Assembly: GCF_001427785.1 (NCBI RefSeq)
Contig: NZ_LMHM01000017.1
Span: 520,031 to 584,030 of the forward strand
Source: Lysobacter sp. Root690
Lineage (GTDB): Bacteria; Pseudomonadota; Gammaproteobacteria; Xanthomonadales; Xanthomonadaceae
Length of the DNA: 64,000 nucleotides
Direction of reading: 5' to 3'
In this document: positions 1 through 9,084 of the stretch, in pieces
How positions within the stretch are numbered: position 1 is the stretch's first letter
How the letters are laid out: every line of letters starts with the position of its first letter
Made by a program: the position numbers and the translations under genes
Notes under the pieces: generated by a model
Told to the model about the DNA's origin: nothing
What the model saw: the letters and a program-made list of their open reading frames with translations, nothing else
Database searches by the model: none

Positions 1-310
1 CGGTTCGGTCATGGCCCCTGTTGCCCGTCGTCCACGGCTGCCCGATCGCGGAAAACCGCGCGGCGACCGCTTCGACGGTGCTGCTGATGATTCGCTCCGT
101 TCGCACGGCGGCGGGATCGCTGGAACTGAGAACGCGATCGCGCTGCGCCGTGCTGCCGGATCGGCATTGAGAACGGCGTCTCCTTCGGCGGAGTCGGCGC
201 GCTCGCTTGATCAACGGCGAAAGCCCGCGCGGCAGGCCAGCGCGGCGCAAGGCACGGCGCCCGCATCGCCGCGGGGGCCGGGTGAACTCAACGGAAAACC
301 CGATGCAGGG
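1..310. other. no assignable gene at left edge
   Basis: I see no convincing gene here. Several frames are open on both strands because of the high GC content, but their translations are Arg/Ser-rich and resemble no family I know. The minus-strand effector gene ends at 311, so a third gene of that cluster could begin here and run off the window, but nothing supports a start. Confidence 0.4.
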
Positions 311-1729
311 TTAGTGCTGCACCGTCTTCGCGGCTTGCGGCGTGGCCTGCGCCGGACCGGCCGGGCCGATCGCGTCGAGCTGACGCAACGACTCCTCGGT
401 GGCCGGCGCCTGTTGCGGCGAAGCGCTGACCCGGGTGTGCGAGGGGCTGTCGAGTTCGCCCTTGACCAGGAACACGGTCTTGCCGACTTCCTTGGTCGCC
501 GGGTCGACGCTCAACACCACGTGATCGCCGCTGCCGATGCCGGCGGTCTTGCCTTGCACCGCCAGGGCCGCGGCGACGCGCTCGGCGTCGGGTTCGGACA
601 GGGGGCTGCCGTGACGCGCGAATTCGGCCTGGACCTTGTCGCGGATGTCGCCGATCAGGGATTGATCGCGATGCCCCGCGCTCGCCGTCGCGGCGTGCTT
701 GGTTGTGCTTTGCGCAGCCGCATCGACGCCCGGCGCGATCGGATCGCGCACCGGCAAGTGAGTGTCGATGGTGTGGTGGAACCTGGCCTGGGTCGGCGGC
801 GCGGTGCTGGTGTCGTAGTAGGGCTGCACGGTCGCGGCCGCGCCGAGGTTGAGGCCGTTGGTCTCCATGATTTCGCGATCCAGATGCAGCGCTTTCATGT
901 CGATATGAACTTGCGGCTTGCCGCCTTCGGCGGTGCGGCCGTGGGCCTGCTCCCATTGGCTGATCATCGGCACGTAGATCGAGCCGTGGTAGTTGGGGTA
1001 GTCGGAATTGCCGCCATGGCCCAGGCGGGTCTGCGCCGGCGGCAAATCGTAGAAATGCTTGGCCATGCCGGCGGTGTTGGCCGGAGTGACCGCGATGGTC
1101 AGGTCCGCGCTCAAGGTCAGGCCGTCGCGCGCGGCGTAGGCGTAGTTGGGCGCGGCGCCGGTGCGGGCGATGAAGTCCGAGGCGCGTCCGGGCTGCATGT
1201 TGTAGACGTCGCCGAGGGTGGCGGCGGGTTTGGCTTCCTTGGCCGCGCTGACCAGCGCGTTCCAGCCGGCGATGTTGGCGGTGGATTCGTTGACCCGATC
1301 GCCTTCGATCACCTTGTTCAACAGCGGGGTGTAGTCGTGGACCGCGGCCGGGTTCTTGGCCAGCGCTTCGGCTTCGGCGTAGAAGGTCGAGCGCACCGCG
1401 TCGCGCGCGCCGCGGTTGTAGCCGTGCTGCACTTCGTGGCCGAGCACGAAGGTGATTTCGCCCTTGTTGAAGTTCGCGTCCAGCCCGGCGACCGGCAACG
1501 ACATGGCCTGGGTGCCGCCGTTGTACGAGCCGCCCATGTTCGGGTCGGTCAGGGCCTTGAACGATTTGAGATGGCCCGCGGCGACCGCGCCGTTCAACTG
1601 GTCGGTCAACACCGGCGACCCCTTGATGGTGTCGCTGAGGTTCTTCACCGCGTTGGCGCTGACGCCGGGCTGCTTGCCGAAATCGTCGATCAGTTTCTGC
1701 AGATCGGCGCTGATGGGTTTGGGCGACAT
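311..1729 (-). CDS. XVIPCD-type T4SS effector with HExxH metallopeptidase motif
   Basis: A 472-residue protein that looks like a toxin delivered into rival bacteria by the Xanthomonadales type IV secretion system. The N-terminal half carries a zinc-peptidase motif, HEVQH at residues 98-102 (LGHEVQHGYN), with candidate third ligand E148 in NESTANIAGWN. Residues about 353-455 match the XVIPCD secretion signal: GDHVVLSVDPATKEVG near 401-416, VFLVKGEL near 419-426, then SPSHTRV, followed by an Ala/Gln/Pro-rich tail. There is no signal peptide, as expected for a VirD4-recruited effector. AGGAGG lies just upstream of the ATG. The neighbouring upstream gene encodes a lipoprotein of the kind that acts as immunity protein in these pairs. 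The XVIPCD assignment is firm by pattern; the peptidase activity is inferred from the motif. No T4SS structural genes are in the window. Confidence 0.82.
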   Translation of the reverse strand: MSPKPISADLQKLIDDFGKQPGVSANAVKNLSDTIKGSPVLTDQLNGAVAAGHLKSFKALTDPNMGGSYNGGTQAMSLPVAGLDANFNKGEITFVLGHEVQHGYNRGARDAVRSTFYAEAEALAKNPAAVHDYTPLLNKVIEGDRVNESTANIAGWNALVSAAKEAKPAATLGDVYNMQPGRASDFIARTGAAPNYAYAARDGLTLSADLTIAVTPANTAGMAKHFYDLPPAQTRLGHGGNSDYPNYHGSIYVPMISQWEQAHGRTAEGGKPQVHIDMKALHLDREIMETNGLNLGAAATVQPYYDTSTAPPTQARFHHTIDTHLPVRDPIAPGVDAAAQSTTKHAATASAGHRDQSLIGDIRDKVQAEFARHGSPLSEPDAERVAAALAVQGKTAGIGSGDHVVLSVDPATKEVGKTVFLVKGELDSPSHTRVSASPQQAPATEESLRQLDAIGPAGPAQATPQAAKTVQH

Positions 1730-1759
1730 GGCGGCCTCCTGGCCTGCGGAGCGCTGGTC

Positions 1760-2401
1760 TTATTCGACGGTGATGGTTTTGACGCAGCGGTGGCCGATCG
1801 CTTCGGGCGAATCGTTGGACTCGCCTTCGACGAACACGCGCAAGGTGACTGGGCCGCGGAAGTTCCAGTAACTCAGGCGGCCGTGCTCGGCGTAGGTCGG
1901 GCTGTCCTGGAAACCCATGTCCTTGAGCGCGCGCGCGTAAGCGTCGAAATCCAGCGCGCACACCGGGGTCATCGGCGCGGCCGGGTCGCCAGTGCGGGCG
2001 AAATCGAAGGTCAGTTGCTGGCGCGGTTCGCCCAGCTTGGGGCTGACGAGCAGGTTGTACGACCAGTTGGCGTCGATCGCCGCGCCGGCGCCGAACGAGC
2101 CGTCGCCGCTGTCGGCGCGCTGCATGCGCAGGCCGGTGTGCCGCTCCAGGTGTTCGGCGGTCAGGTCGGCGTTGGATTTCAGGCTGCCGATCAGCTTCAA
2201 CACGCGCCGGCTGACGTCTTCGCCGGACAGCGGGGTCGATGGAGAGGCGGTGGTGGTCATGGGGAACTCCTGGGTGGATCGGGTGTTGGCGTCGGTAGTG
2301 GCGTCGGACGGAGCCGGCAGGCTGGCGCAGGCGCTCAGCAGGCCGCCGCACAACGGCAGCCACCACGCGCGGCGGAGGAGGGAATGCGACGGACGGGGCA
2401 T
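1760..2401 (-). CDS. putative immunity lipoprotein (X-Tfi type) for the upstream-facing effector
   Basis: A 213-residue protein with a lipoprotein signal: basic MPRPSHSLLRRAWW start, hydrophobic stretch, and lipobox LSAC around residue 20. It lies 30 nt upstream of the effector gene in the same orientation, the usual arrangement for X-Tfe/X-Tfi pairs, in which the immunity protein is anchored in the periplasm. The rest of the protein (for example YNLLVSPKLGEPRQQLTFDF and CALDFDAYARALKDMGF) matches no family I can name. The start at 2401 has GGAGGAG six bases upstream. A second in-frame ATG at 2260 also has a strong AGGAG six bases upstream and would yield a 166-residue form without a signal sequence. 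The longer open frame reaches 2683, but its extra residues look non-coding. Confidence 0.7.
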   Translation of the reverse strand: MPRPSHSLLRRAWWLPLCGGLLSACASLPAPSDATTDANTRSTQEFPMTTTASPSTPLSGEDVSRRVLKLIGSLKSNADLTAEHLERHTGLRMQRADSGDGSFGAGAAIDANWSYNLLVSPKLGEPRQQLTFDFARTGDPAAPMTPVCALDFDAYARALKDMGFQDSPTYAEHGRLSYWNFRGPVTLRVFVEGESNDSPEAIGHRCVKTITVE

Positions 2402-2734
2402 GCGTCTCCTCCTTGGAACGCTGGGCGGCCGCGGGGGCGGCTCGTTGGGTTGGTGGCTCGCTTGTGTGGCGGCTAGCGGGTTAACGCAGCCAGCATGCCG
2501 CTCAGGCCATCGCGGCCACAAGCGCGGGCCGGTGGCGAGCGCATCGCCGGCGTCGTTCGGCGCAAACCGGGGTCGGCTTCGCCTGTTCAGTTTTGTCGGG
2601 GCCAACCCGACGAGCCGGTGGCGCGTCACAGCGGCGAATTCGATGTCATCGGTAACAGCCCTGTCGTTATTAGCTTTCGGCATAAGCGCTCGGGATCGGG
2701 TCCGGGCGTTTCAAATGAACCGGTTAGTTCTGTT

Positions 2735-2762
2735 TTGCAGTGCAGCGTGCAAAGGGGATAAC
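2735..2762 (+). promoter_or_regulatory. candidate promoter of a small RNA
   Basis: TTGCAG (2735-2740) and GATAAC (2757-2762) are separated by 16 bp and would start transcription near 2768. No protein gene follows before a strong terminator at 2807-2844. Confidence 0.35.
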
Positions 2763-2767
2763 GCTTC

Positions 2768-2845
2768 CTTCACGATCGCCCCGCATCCCGACGTGGGGGA
2801 GGGAGCAAAGCCCGCTACCGGTTCTACCGGAAGCGGGCTTTTTTA
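2768..2845 (+). ncRNA. candidate intergenic small RNA ending in an intrinsic terminator
   Basis: An orphan rho-independent terminator lies at 2807-2844: a GC-rich stem (AAAGCCCGCTACCGG, loop TTCTA, CCGGAAGCGGGCTT) followed by six T on the plus strand. No plus-strand gene ends upstream of it. About 10 nt before it is a second hairpin, CCCCGC (2779-2784), loop ATCCCGAC, GTGGGG (2793-2798). Together they make a compact ~75 nt transcript with a C-rich loop. C-rich loops are a feature of the xanthomonad sX13 small RNA, but I do not claim homology. The minus-strand sequence has no U-tract, so this is not the terminator of a minus-strand gene. Confidence 0.4.
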
Positions 2846-2935
2846 TTGGCTGGGGTTTTGGGGTGGGTTTTGGCTGGTCGCCGATGTCGCGTGGCGTGTC
2901 GTCGGCCGAGTCGAGGGGTTTCGTTGTGATCGCGG

Positions 2936-3000
2936 TGACGCGGTCGCGGCTTGCGCGGCTCCTACAGCGGGCGATCGCGACATCACCGCGACGAAACACC
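2936..3000. repeat. degenerate REP-like palindrome (family A)
   Basis: Contains GGTCGCGGCTTGCGCGGCTC and CTACAG, the core of the TAGGAGCGGCGCAAGCCGCGACC palindrome found also at 6491, 26702 and 49261. The flanking TTTCGTTGTGATCGCGGTGA and TCACCGCGACGAAA segments form a second inverted pair. Confidence 0.6.
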
Positions 3001-3073
3001 ATCGCGCTCGCGCACGCATCAGCCACCGTCATCGCCATGCGATCATCCCTGCACGCCCGCATTCGCAGCTTTG

Positions 3074-5929
3074 ATGGCTTCTTCCGATCGCACCATTTTC
3101 GAATCCGCTCAGGTCGAACGCGCCATTGCGCGTTTGCGCGCCGCTTCGCCGCAGCTGTCGGCCGCGGTCGATGAGCCGTCGCTGCTCGCGCGACTCGCGC
3201 GCGTGGCCGTGGTCAGCGATTTCGCCATCGACACGCTGGTGCGCCAACCCGACTTGCTACTGGCGCTAGCGGCCGACGACGGTGCCGCGCCGCTGCCGCC
3301 GCCGCAACTCGATACCGAGCATCGCGCCGACTGGGGCACGCGCCTGCGCCGTTACCGCAGCGCCGGTTCGACCCGGCTGATCTGGCGCGACGCGCTCGGC
3401 CTGGACAGCGTCGAGGACACGCTCGAGGGCAGCACCCATCTGGCCGAGGTTTGCCTGCAGATCGCACTGCGAGCATTGGAGGACGAATTCGCCCAGCGTC
3501 ACGGCGTGATCCGCACGCCCGATGGGCAGCGGGTGGGGCTGGTCGTGTTCGGCCTGGGCAAGCTCGGCGGCGGCGAACTCAATTTCAGTTCCGATGTCGA
3601 TCTGGTCTACGCCTACGAACACGACGGCAGCACCCAGTTCGATGGTCGCGATGCGGCGCGCGCGCTCGATGCGGAAACCTATTTCGCCAAGCTCGGCCAG
3701 CAGCTCGCGCGCTTGCTCGACGAACTCACCGCCGAAGGTTTCTGCCATCGCGTCGACCTGCGCCTGCGCCCGTACGGCAACGCCGGCCGCGTGGCCTGGT
3801 CGTTCGCGGCGATGGAGCAGTACTTCCAGCGCGAAGGCCGCGATTGGGAACGTTATGCCTGGCAGAAGGCGCGTCCGGTCGCCGGCGATGCGCAGGCTGG
3901 CGAGCGCTTTCTCGATAGCCTGCGTCCGTTCGTGTACCGGCGCTATCTGGATTTCGGCGCGCTCGACGGCCTGCGCGCGATGAAGGCCGCGATCAGCGCC
4001 GAGGTCGCGCGCAAGGAACTCGCCGACGACATCAAACGCGGGCCCGGAGGCATTCGCGAAATCGAATTCCTGGTCCAGGCCCTGCAGTTGATCCGCGGCG
4101 GGCGCGAGGCCGAACTGCGCGGCCGCCGTCTGTTGCCGGCGCTGCGCGAATTGATCGCGCAGCGGCAGATCAGCGACGAGGCCGGCGCGGCGCTGGGCGA
4201 GGACTACCGTTTCCTGCGCCGCCTGGAAAACCGCCTGCAGATGTTGCGCGATGCGCAGACCCACGCCTTGCCGAGCCTTCAGGCCGATCGCGAACGCATC
4301 GCCGCCGGCCTGAACTATGCCGACTGGGCCGCGTTGCTGAGCGATCTGGAACGTCGCCGCGAACGCATCACCGCCGAATTCGATGCCTTGCTCGCGCCGC
4401 GCCGCCGCCGCGCCGCGCCCGATGCATTGACCGCGTACTGGAACGCGCTGCCCGATGCCGGCGACGCGACCATCCTGGCCGATGCCGGGTTCGATGCGGC
4501 CGCCGATGCCGATGCGGTGTTGCGCGACTTCGCCCGCAGTCCCGGCGTGCGCGGCCTGTCGGATGCGGCGCGCACGCGCCTGGACCGGGTATTGCCGGCC
4601 TTGCTGCAAGGCACCGCGTCGTCGTCGCAGCCGATGCTCGCGCTCAAGCGGCTGCTCGCGTTGCTGCACAACGTATTGCGCCGCAGCGCTTATCTGGCCT
4701 TGCTCGACGAACAGCCGGCGGCGTTGTCGCGCTTGATCGAAGTGGTCTCGCGCAGCGCCTTGCTGGCCGAGCGGCTGGCTTCGCATCCCTTGTTGCTGGA
4801 CGAATTGCTCGACGCGCGCGTGGTCGGTCCGTTGCCGGGACGCGAGGAACTGCTCGCGGCCTGCGCCGAGGTCGATGGCGGCGACGACACCGAACTGACC
4901 TTGCAGGCGCTCAACGAAGTGCGCCAGTCGCTGAGTTTCCGCATCGCGATGGCGCTGCGCGACGGTCGCCAGTCGGCGCAGGACAGCGCGCGTCAGTTGG
5001 CCTGGCTCGCCGATGGCGTGGCCGCGCGGGTGTTGCGCCTGGCCGAACAGGAAGTCGCCGCCGCGCACGGCCGGGTGCCGGGCGCGCGTTTCGCCGTGCT
5101 CGGCTACGGCAGCCTCGGCGGCGAGGAGCTGGGCTTCGGTTCGGATCTGGATCTGGTGTTTTTGTACGACTTGCCGGCGGCCGAAGCAGGCGAGGAAGCC
5201 GCCAGCGCCGAGCCGGCAAGCTCCGACGGCGCGCGCCCGCTCGACGCGCCGCGTTGGTTCGCGCGGCTGGCGCAGAAAATCGTCGCCCTGCTCGGCGCGG
5301 TGACCGCGGGCGGGCGCTTGTTCGACATCGACGTGCGGTTGCGACCCGATGGCGCCAAGGGTCTGCTGGTGTCGTCATTGGCGAGCTTCGCCGACTACCA
5401 GCGCGAGCGCGCCTGGACCTGGGAGCATCAGGCCCTGGTGCGCGCGCGCTTCGTCGCCGGCGATGCCGCATTGGGCAAACGCTTCGAAGCGGTGCGCGCG
5501 CAGACCCTGGCGAGTGAGCGCGATCCGGCCAAGGTCTACGAAGACGTCGGCGCGATGCGCCGGCGCATGCGCGCCGAACTCGATCGCAGCGATGCGGCGG
5601 CGTTCGACTTGAAACAGGGCGAAGGTGGATTGGTCGATCTGGAGTTCCTGTTGCAGGCGCTGGTGCTGCGCGATGCGCGGCGGCACGCCTCGCTGCTGGC
5701 GCCGCGCGACACCGCCGGCTTGATCGACACCGCGCATGGGATCGGCGCGTTCGACGATGCGACCGCGGCGTCGCTGCTGGCCGCGCATGCGACCTTGCTG
5801 TCGCGTGGCCTGGATTGCACCTTGGATCGGCGTGCGCGACGGATCGCGCCGGATGCGGCGGTGGAAACGGCGCGCGCGGCGATTCGCGCGGCGGTGGCCG
5901 GGCAGGGGCTCGTGTTCGAACAGGCATAG
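3074..5929 (+). CDS. glnE: bifunctional glutamine synthetase adenylyltransferase/adenylyl-removing enzyme
   Basis: A 951-residue GlnE that adenylylates and deadenylylates glutamine synthetase in response to PII and glutamine, setting nitrogen assimilation. Length matches the E. coli enzyme (946). The two nucleotidyltransferase cores are visible: [20 protein letters not shown] beginning near residue 160 (adenylyl-removing half) and [20 protein letters not shown] near 677 (adenylyl-transferase half), each with the paired Asp of the metal site. [13 protein letters not shown] GlnE signatures occur ([17 protein letters not shown]). I chose the ATG at 3074 because the reading frame upstream is Ser/Arg/His-rich and unlike GlnE; no clear Shine-Dalgarno precedes it. 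It is a single-gene unit. Confidence 0.96.
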   Translation: MASSDRTIFESAQVERAIARLRAASPQLSAAVDEPSLLARLARVAVVSDFAIDTLVRQPDLLLALAADDGAAPLPPPQLDTEHRADWGTRLRRYRSAGSTRLIWRDALGLDSVEDTLEGSTHLAEVCLQIALRALEDEFAQRHGVIRTPDGQRVGLVVFGLGKLGGGELNFSSDVDLVYAYEHDGSTQFDGRDAARALDAETYFAKLGQQLARLLDELTAEGFCHRVDLRLRPYGNAGRVAWSFAAMEQYFQREGRDWERYAWQKARPVAGDAQAGERFLDSLRPFVYRRYLDFGALDGLRAMKAAISAEVARKELADDIKRGPGGIREIEFLVQALQLIRGGREAELRGRRLLPALRELIAQRQISDEAGAALGEDYRFLRRLENRLQMLRDAQTHALPSLQADRERIAAGLNYADWAALLSDLERRRERITAEFDALLAPRRRRAAPDALTAYWNALPDAGDATILADAGFDAAADADAVLRDFARSPGVRGLSDAARTRLDRVLPALLQGTASSSQPMLALKRLLALLHNVLRRSAYLALLDEQPAALSRLIEVVSRSALLAERLASHPLLLDELLDARVVGPLPGREELLAACAEVDGGDDTELTLQALNEVRQSLSFRIAMALRDGRQSAQDSARQLAWLADGVAARVLRLAEQEVAAAHGRVPGARFAVLGYGSLGGEELGFGSDLDLVFLYDLPAAEAGEEAASAEPASSDGARPLDAPRWFARLAQKIVALLGAVTAGGRLFDIDVRLRPDGAKGLLVSSLASFADYQRERAWTWEHQALVRARFVAGDAALGKRFEAVRAQTLASERDPAKVYEDVGAMRRRMRAELDRSDAAAFDLKQGEGGLVDLEFLLQALVLRDARRHASLLAPRDTAGLIDTAHGIGAFDDATAASLLAAHATLLSRGLDCTLDRRARRIAPDAAVETARAAIRAAVAGQGLVFEQA

Positions 5930-6047
5930 GCTTTGAATCGGCGTCGGAGCTTCCGCTCCCGACGTCTCGCGCCCGGATCGCGATCGACCTGTAGCGATGC
6001 TAAGGTCACGCCGCCCGAGCCCCAGCCCGAGTCCCAGGACCCCGCCC

Positions 6048-6452
6048 ATGATCGACGACACCACCCGCGGCGTGATTTCGGTCTGGATGGGAACATCCAC
6101 GCAGTCGCTCGAGGCCTTCAATCGCTACACCGACGGCATGGAGTCGCGCGGTTCCGGTTGCCCCGCGCACCGCGATCTGGGTTGCGACTTCATCGATTCG
6201 GATTTCTTCGCCGCGTGGCGCACCGCCGGCAACAAAGTGATTCCGGTCGAACAACTGGTCAAGGAAGTGGGCGTCAACGCGATCGAGACCGAGCAGGCGA
6301 TCCTCGCGCGCTGCCATGCGCTCGGCGTGATCGAAGGCAACGCGCTGTACTACTACGATCACTGCAGTTTTCGCGAAGACACGCCGGGCCGGCTGTACAA
6401 CGAGCTGCGCTTCATCGGCAGCTTCGCCGACCCGCGCCGCCGGATCGGCTGA
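6048..6452 (+). CDS. Imm22/DUF4284-like protein
   Basis: A 134-residue protein beginning MIDDTTRGVISVWMGTS. The opening ISVWMG strand, the following YTDG segment and the CDFIDSDFFAAW stretch resemble Imm22 (DUF4284), a family named for immunity proteins of polymorphic toxins but also common as stand-alone genes. No signal peptide or membrane segment. It stands alone 118 nt after glnE and before a REP palindrome; no toxin gene is adjacent, so an immunity role is only a guess. The 17 extra residues upstream in the same frame are Pro/Ser/Arg-rich and were excluded. Confidence 0.6.
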   Translation: MIDDTTRGVISVWMGTSTQSLEAFNRYTDGMESRGSGCPAHRDLGCDFIDSDFFAAWRTAGNKVIPVEQLVKEVGVNAIETEQAILARCHALGVIEGNALYYYDHCSFREDTPGRLYNELRFIGSFADPRRRIG

Positions 6453-6490
6453 GGTGACGTTGGTCCCCGATTGAGTAATGACGGATGCTC

Positions 6491-6580
6491 CCTGTAGGAG
6501 CGGCGTGAGCCGCGACCGCGAAACCACGCATTCGATGCAAGCGTGTTTCGCGGTCGCGGCTTACGCCGCTCCTACAGGGG
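6491..6580. repeat. REP-type inverted pair (family A)
   Basis: CCTGTAGGAGCGGCGTGAGC and its near-perfect inverted copy GCTTACGCCGCTCCTACAGG flank about 45 nt containing GACCGCGAAA and TTTCGCGGTC. The arrangement is that of paired REP elements. Confidence 0.85.
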
Positions 6581-6635
6581 GACCTCGTAACCTCGTCGAT
6601 TATTCGAGGGGCATTTCGATCGACAAGCCGCGCGA

Positions 6636-7619
6636 TCAATCCTGCAGCGCAAGCCGTTGCCGCACTTCCTGCGCCACCCGCATGGTCTCGCGCAACGGCA
6701 CCACCGGATACGCCAGCAGCGATTGATCGAACATGCGCACCCGGCCCAGGCTCAGCAGGCTGTCGATGAAACGCCGCGGCCGGCCGTCGACGCGCTCCAC
6801 GCCGAACGCGAACACCGGCACGCAGGTGGCCGCGGCCTCCGACAGCATGTTGACCGAGTCGGCGGTGCAGACGATGCGGTCGGCCCAGCCGAGCAGGCCG
6901 GGATAGGGATTGGTGCCTTCGCCGGGCTCGTACCACGACACCCGCGGCAGACGCGCCAGACGTTCGCGCAGGCGCGCGCGGATCTCGACCGGGGTGCGCC
7001 GCGAGGTCGTCGCCAGCAGGCTGCCGCCTTCGCGTTCGAGCAAGGCCTGCAACTGCACGGCCAGGGTGTCGAACGCGGCCTGGTCGAACGCGGCATGCGC
7101 GCTCGGGCCACCGAGCAACAAGGCGGTGCGCGGACCGGGCAAGGCGCCGAACGCCGGAAACGCCTTGCGCGCGCCGGCCAGCCACAGGTCGTCGACCGGG
7201 TTGAGGCTGCCGAGCAGGGTGATGACGTTGCCTCCGCGCAGGCCGTCGTGTTCGGGCGCGATCACCAGGTCCCAATGCGCGGGGTCGATGCGTGGGTCGA
7301 GGATCTGCACCGCCGCGCAGCCCGGGCCGCGCAGCAGTCGGGTGGCCAGCGCGGCCTGGCGGCCGCAGCCGATCGCCAGGCGCGGGCGCGCGCTCAGGGC
7401 GTGGACGAAGTCGGGGCCGAAGGCGCGTTCGGCGCCGGACAGCCGTCGCGGCGCCAGCCAGCGCCAGGGCGCGCGCGGGTGCAAGGTCCAGTCGGTGGCC
7501 GCCCGCCCCAGCGCCTGGGACAGGGCGCTGGCCTGGCGCTGATTGCCGGCGTGCCCGTCGGTCAGGATCCAGGTTGCAGAAATGTGGTCAGTCTTCGCAG
7601 AAAAGCCGTTTCGTTGCAC
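6636..7619 (-). CDS. ELM1/GtrOC1-family protein
   Basis: A roughly 327-residue protein of the mitochondrial-fission ELM1-like family (PF06258), which in bacteria has a GT-B-like fold and unknown function. Matching segments are WILTDGHAGNQRQASALSQALG at the N terminus, LGGPSAH, TTSRRTP, and near the C terminus GWADRIVCTADSVNMLSEA and VFAFG. The start is uncertain: a GTG at 7619 is the nearest in-frame initiator upstream of the conserved region, but it has no Shine-Dalgarno, and the frame stays open to 8255 only because it overlaps the neighbour in antisense. Transcribed divergently from the RutE-like gene. Confidence 0.8.
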   Translation of the reverse strand: MQRNGFSAKTDHISATWILTDGHAGNQRQASALSQALGRAATDWTLHPRAPWRWLAPRRLSGAERAFGPDFVHALSARPRLAIGCGRQAALATRLLRGPGCAAVQILDPRIDPAHWDLVIAPEHDGLRGGNVITLLGSLNPVDDLWLAGARKAFPAFGALPGPRTALLLGGPSAHAAFDQAAFDTLAVQLQALLEREGGSLLATTSRRTPVEIRARLRERLARLPRVSWYEPGEGTNPYPGLLGWADRIVCTADSVNMLSEAAATCVPVFAFGVERVDGRPRRFIDSLLSLGRVRMFDQSLLAYPVVPLRETMRVAQEVRQRLALQD

Positions 7620-7727
7620 AGATGCAGTCAATCCGTTCCGGGAGTGGCGGTCTAGCGGTCCGATCGAGACTCTACACTTCCGTCTCCCGACCACTTTGCC
7701 AAGCATGGCAGCCCCACGGAGAAGACG

Positions 7728-8315
7728 ATGTCCAAGGCTCTTGACGACCAGACGCTCGATCAGCTGTTCCGCACCGCGCGCACCCACAACGTGCTCGGCG
7801 GGCAGGTCAGCGACGAGACGCTGCGCCAGCTCTACGATCTGGTGAAGTGGGGCCCGACCAGCGCCAACGGCTCGCCGGCGCGCTTCGTGTTCGTCAAATC
7901 CCAGGAAGCCAAGGAGAAGCTGGCGCCGGCGCTGTCGCCCGGCAACCTGGCCAAGACCCTGGCCGCGCCGGTCACGGTGATCGTGGCTCACGATCTGGAG
8001 TTCTACGAAAAGCTGCCGTACCTGTTTCCGCACGACGACGCGCGCAGCTGGTTCGCCGGCAACGACGCGGCGATCAACACCACCGCGTTCCGCAACGGCA
8101 GCCTGCAGGGCGCCTACCTGATCCTGGCCGCGCGCGCGCTGGGCCTGGACACCGGCGCGATGTCGGGCTTCGACAACGCCAAGGTCGACGAAGCCTTCTT
8201 CGCCGGCACCAAGATCAAGTCCAACTTCCTGATCAACCTCGGCGCCGGCGATCACGCCCAGCTGTTCCCGCGTTCGCCGCGCCTGCCGTTCGACGAAGCC
8301 GCGCGCATCGACTGA
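7728..8315 (+). CDS. rutE: RutE-like malonic semialdehyde reductase / nitroreductase-family protein
   Basis: A 195-residue flavin oxidoreductase that aligns closely with E. coli RutE (196 residues), which reduces malonic semialdehyde to 3-hydroxypropionate in pyrimidine catabolism. Shared segments include ARTHN near residue 17, [20 protein letters not shown] near 36-55, [29 protein letters not shown], and [20 protein letters not shown] precedes the ATG. No other rut genes are nearby, so the true substrate in this organism is open; related proteins are annotated simply as nitroreductases. Confidence 0.85.
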   Translation: MSKALDDQTLDQLFRTARTHNVLGGQVSDETLRQLYDLVKWGPTSANGSPARFVFVKSQEAKEKLAPALSPGNLAKTLAAPVTVIVAHDLEFYEKLPYLFPHDDARSWFAGNDAAINTTAFRNGSLQGAYLILAARALGLDTGAMSGFDNAKVDEAFFAGTKIKSNFLINLGAGDHAQLFPRSPRLPFDEAARID

Positions 8316-8471
8316 GGCGTGCCGCCGGCCACGGTTTCGCGGCGCGGATACATCCGGTTAGCGCCACCTGCGCGATAGTGCCCCGACGAATATTCACCCG
8401 ATTGTTTTTGTTGGTTTCAGCGAAACACCCCGAGCAAGTCCCTTCCCAAACCCAGATCCAGGAGTTCCCTC

Positions 8472-9050
8472 ATGAAGCGTATCCTGCTCGCCGCCGCCCT
8501 CGGCCTGGCGTTCGCCGGCACCGCCAGCGCCGCCGCCCTGACCTACAAGATCGATCCGAACCACACCGACGTGGTCGCCAGCTGGAGCCACTTCGGCTTC
8601 TCCAACCCGGTCGCGCATTTCGGCAAGGTCGACGGCAGCATCACCTACGATCCGGCCAAGCCGGCCGCGTCCAAGGTCGAGGTGACCATTCCGCTGTCGG
8701 GCCTGGATTCGCACGTCGCCGATTTCGACGAACACCTCAAAAGCGCGGATTTCTTCGACGCCGCCAAGTACCCGACCATCACCTTCAAGAGCACCAAGGT
8801 CGAAGCGGCCGGCGCCAAGAAGCTCAAGGTCACCGGCGATCTGACCGTGCACGGCGTGACCAAGCCGGCGGTGCTCGACGTGACCATCAACAAGGTCGGC
8901 GAGCAGCCGATGGCCAAGCGCGCGGCGGCCGGTTTCGACGCCACCACCACGCTCAAGCGCAGCGATTTCGGCATCGCCAAGTACGTGCCGAACGTCAGCG
9001 ACGAGATCAAGATCCGCATCACCACCGAAGCGATCGTGCCCAAGCCCTGA
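8472..9050 (+). CDS. YceI-family periplasmic lipid-binding protein
   Basis: A 192-residue secreted protein. Residues 1-20 (MKRILLAAALGLAFAGTASA) form a signal peptide ending in an AxA site. The remainder is a YceI lipocalin-like barrel: YKIDPNHTDVVASWSHFGFS, the FDEHLKSADFFDAAKYPTI segment, the VTGDLTVHGVTKPAVLDV segment and the RSDFGIAKY segment. The family binds isoprenoid-type lipids in the periplasm. AGGAG lies seven bases before the ATG. It stands alone between the reductase and the pirin gene. Confidence 0.92.
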   Translation: MKRILLAAALGLAFAGTASAAALTYKIDPNHTDVVASWSHFGFSNPVAHFGKVDGSITYDPAKPAASKVEVTIPLSGLDSHVADFDEHLKSADFFDAAKYPTITFKSTKVEAAGAKKLKVTGDLTVHGVTKPAVLDVTINKVGEQPMAKRAAAGFDATTTLKRSDFGIAKYVPNVSDEIKIRITTEAIVPKP

Positions 9051-9084
9051 GCCGTCGCAAGGCCGAACCGATAAACTGTTCGGC

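Noticed and set aside
11..2476. 821-residue plus-strand open frame opposite the effector and immunity genes
   Set aside because: Composition is Gly/Arg/Val/His-rich with no domain; it mirrors the minus-strand genes, which have clear motifs, signal sequence and ribosome-binding sites.
2951..3073. Upstream extension of GlnE
   Set aside because: 41 residues rich in Ser, Arg, His and Pro, overlapping a REP element; GlnE similarity begins at the ATG at 3074.
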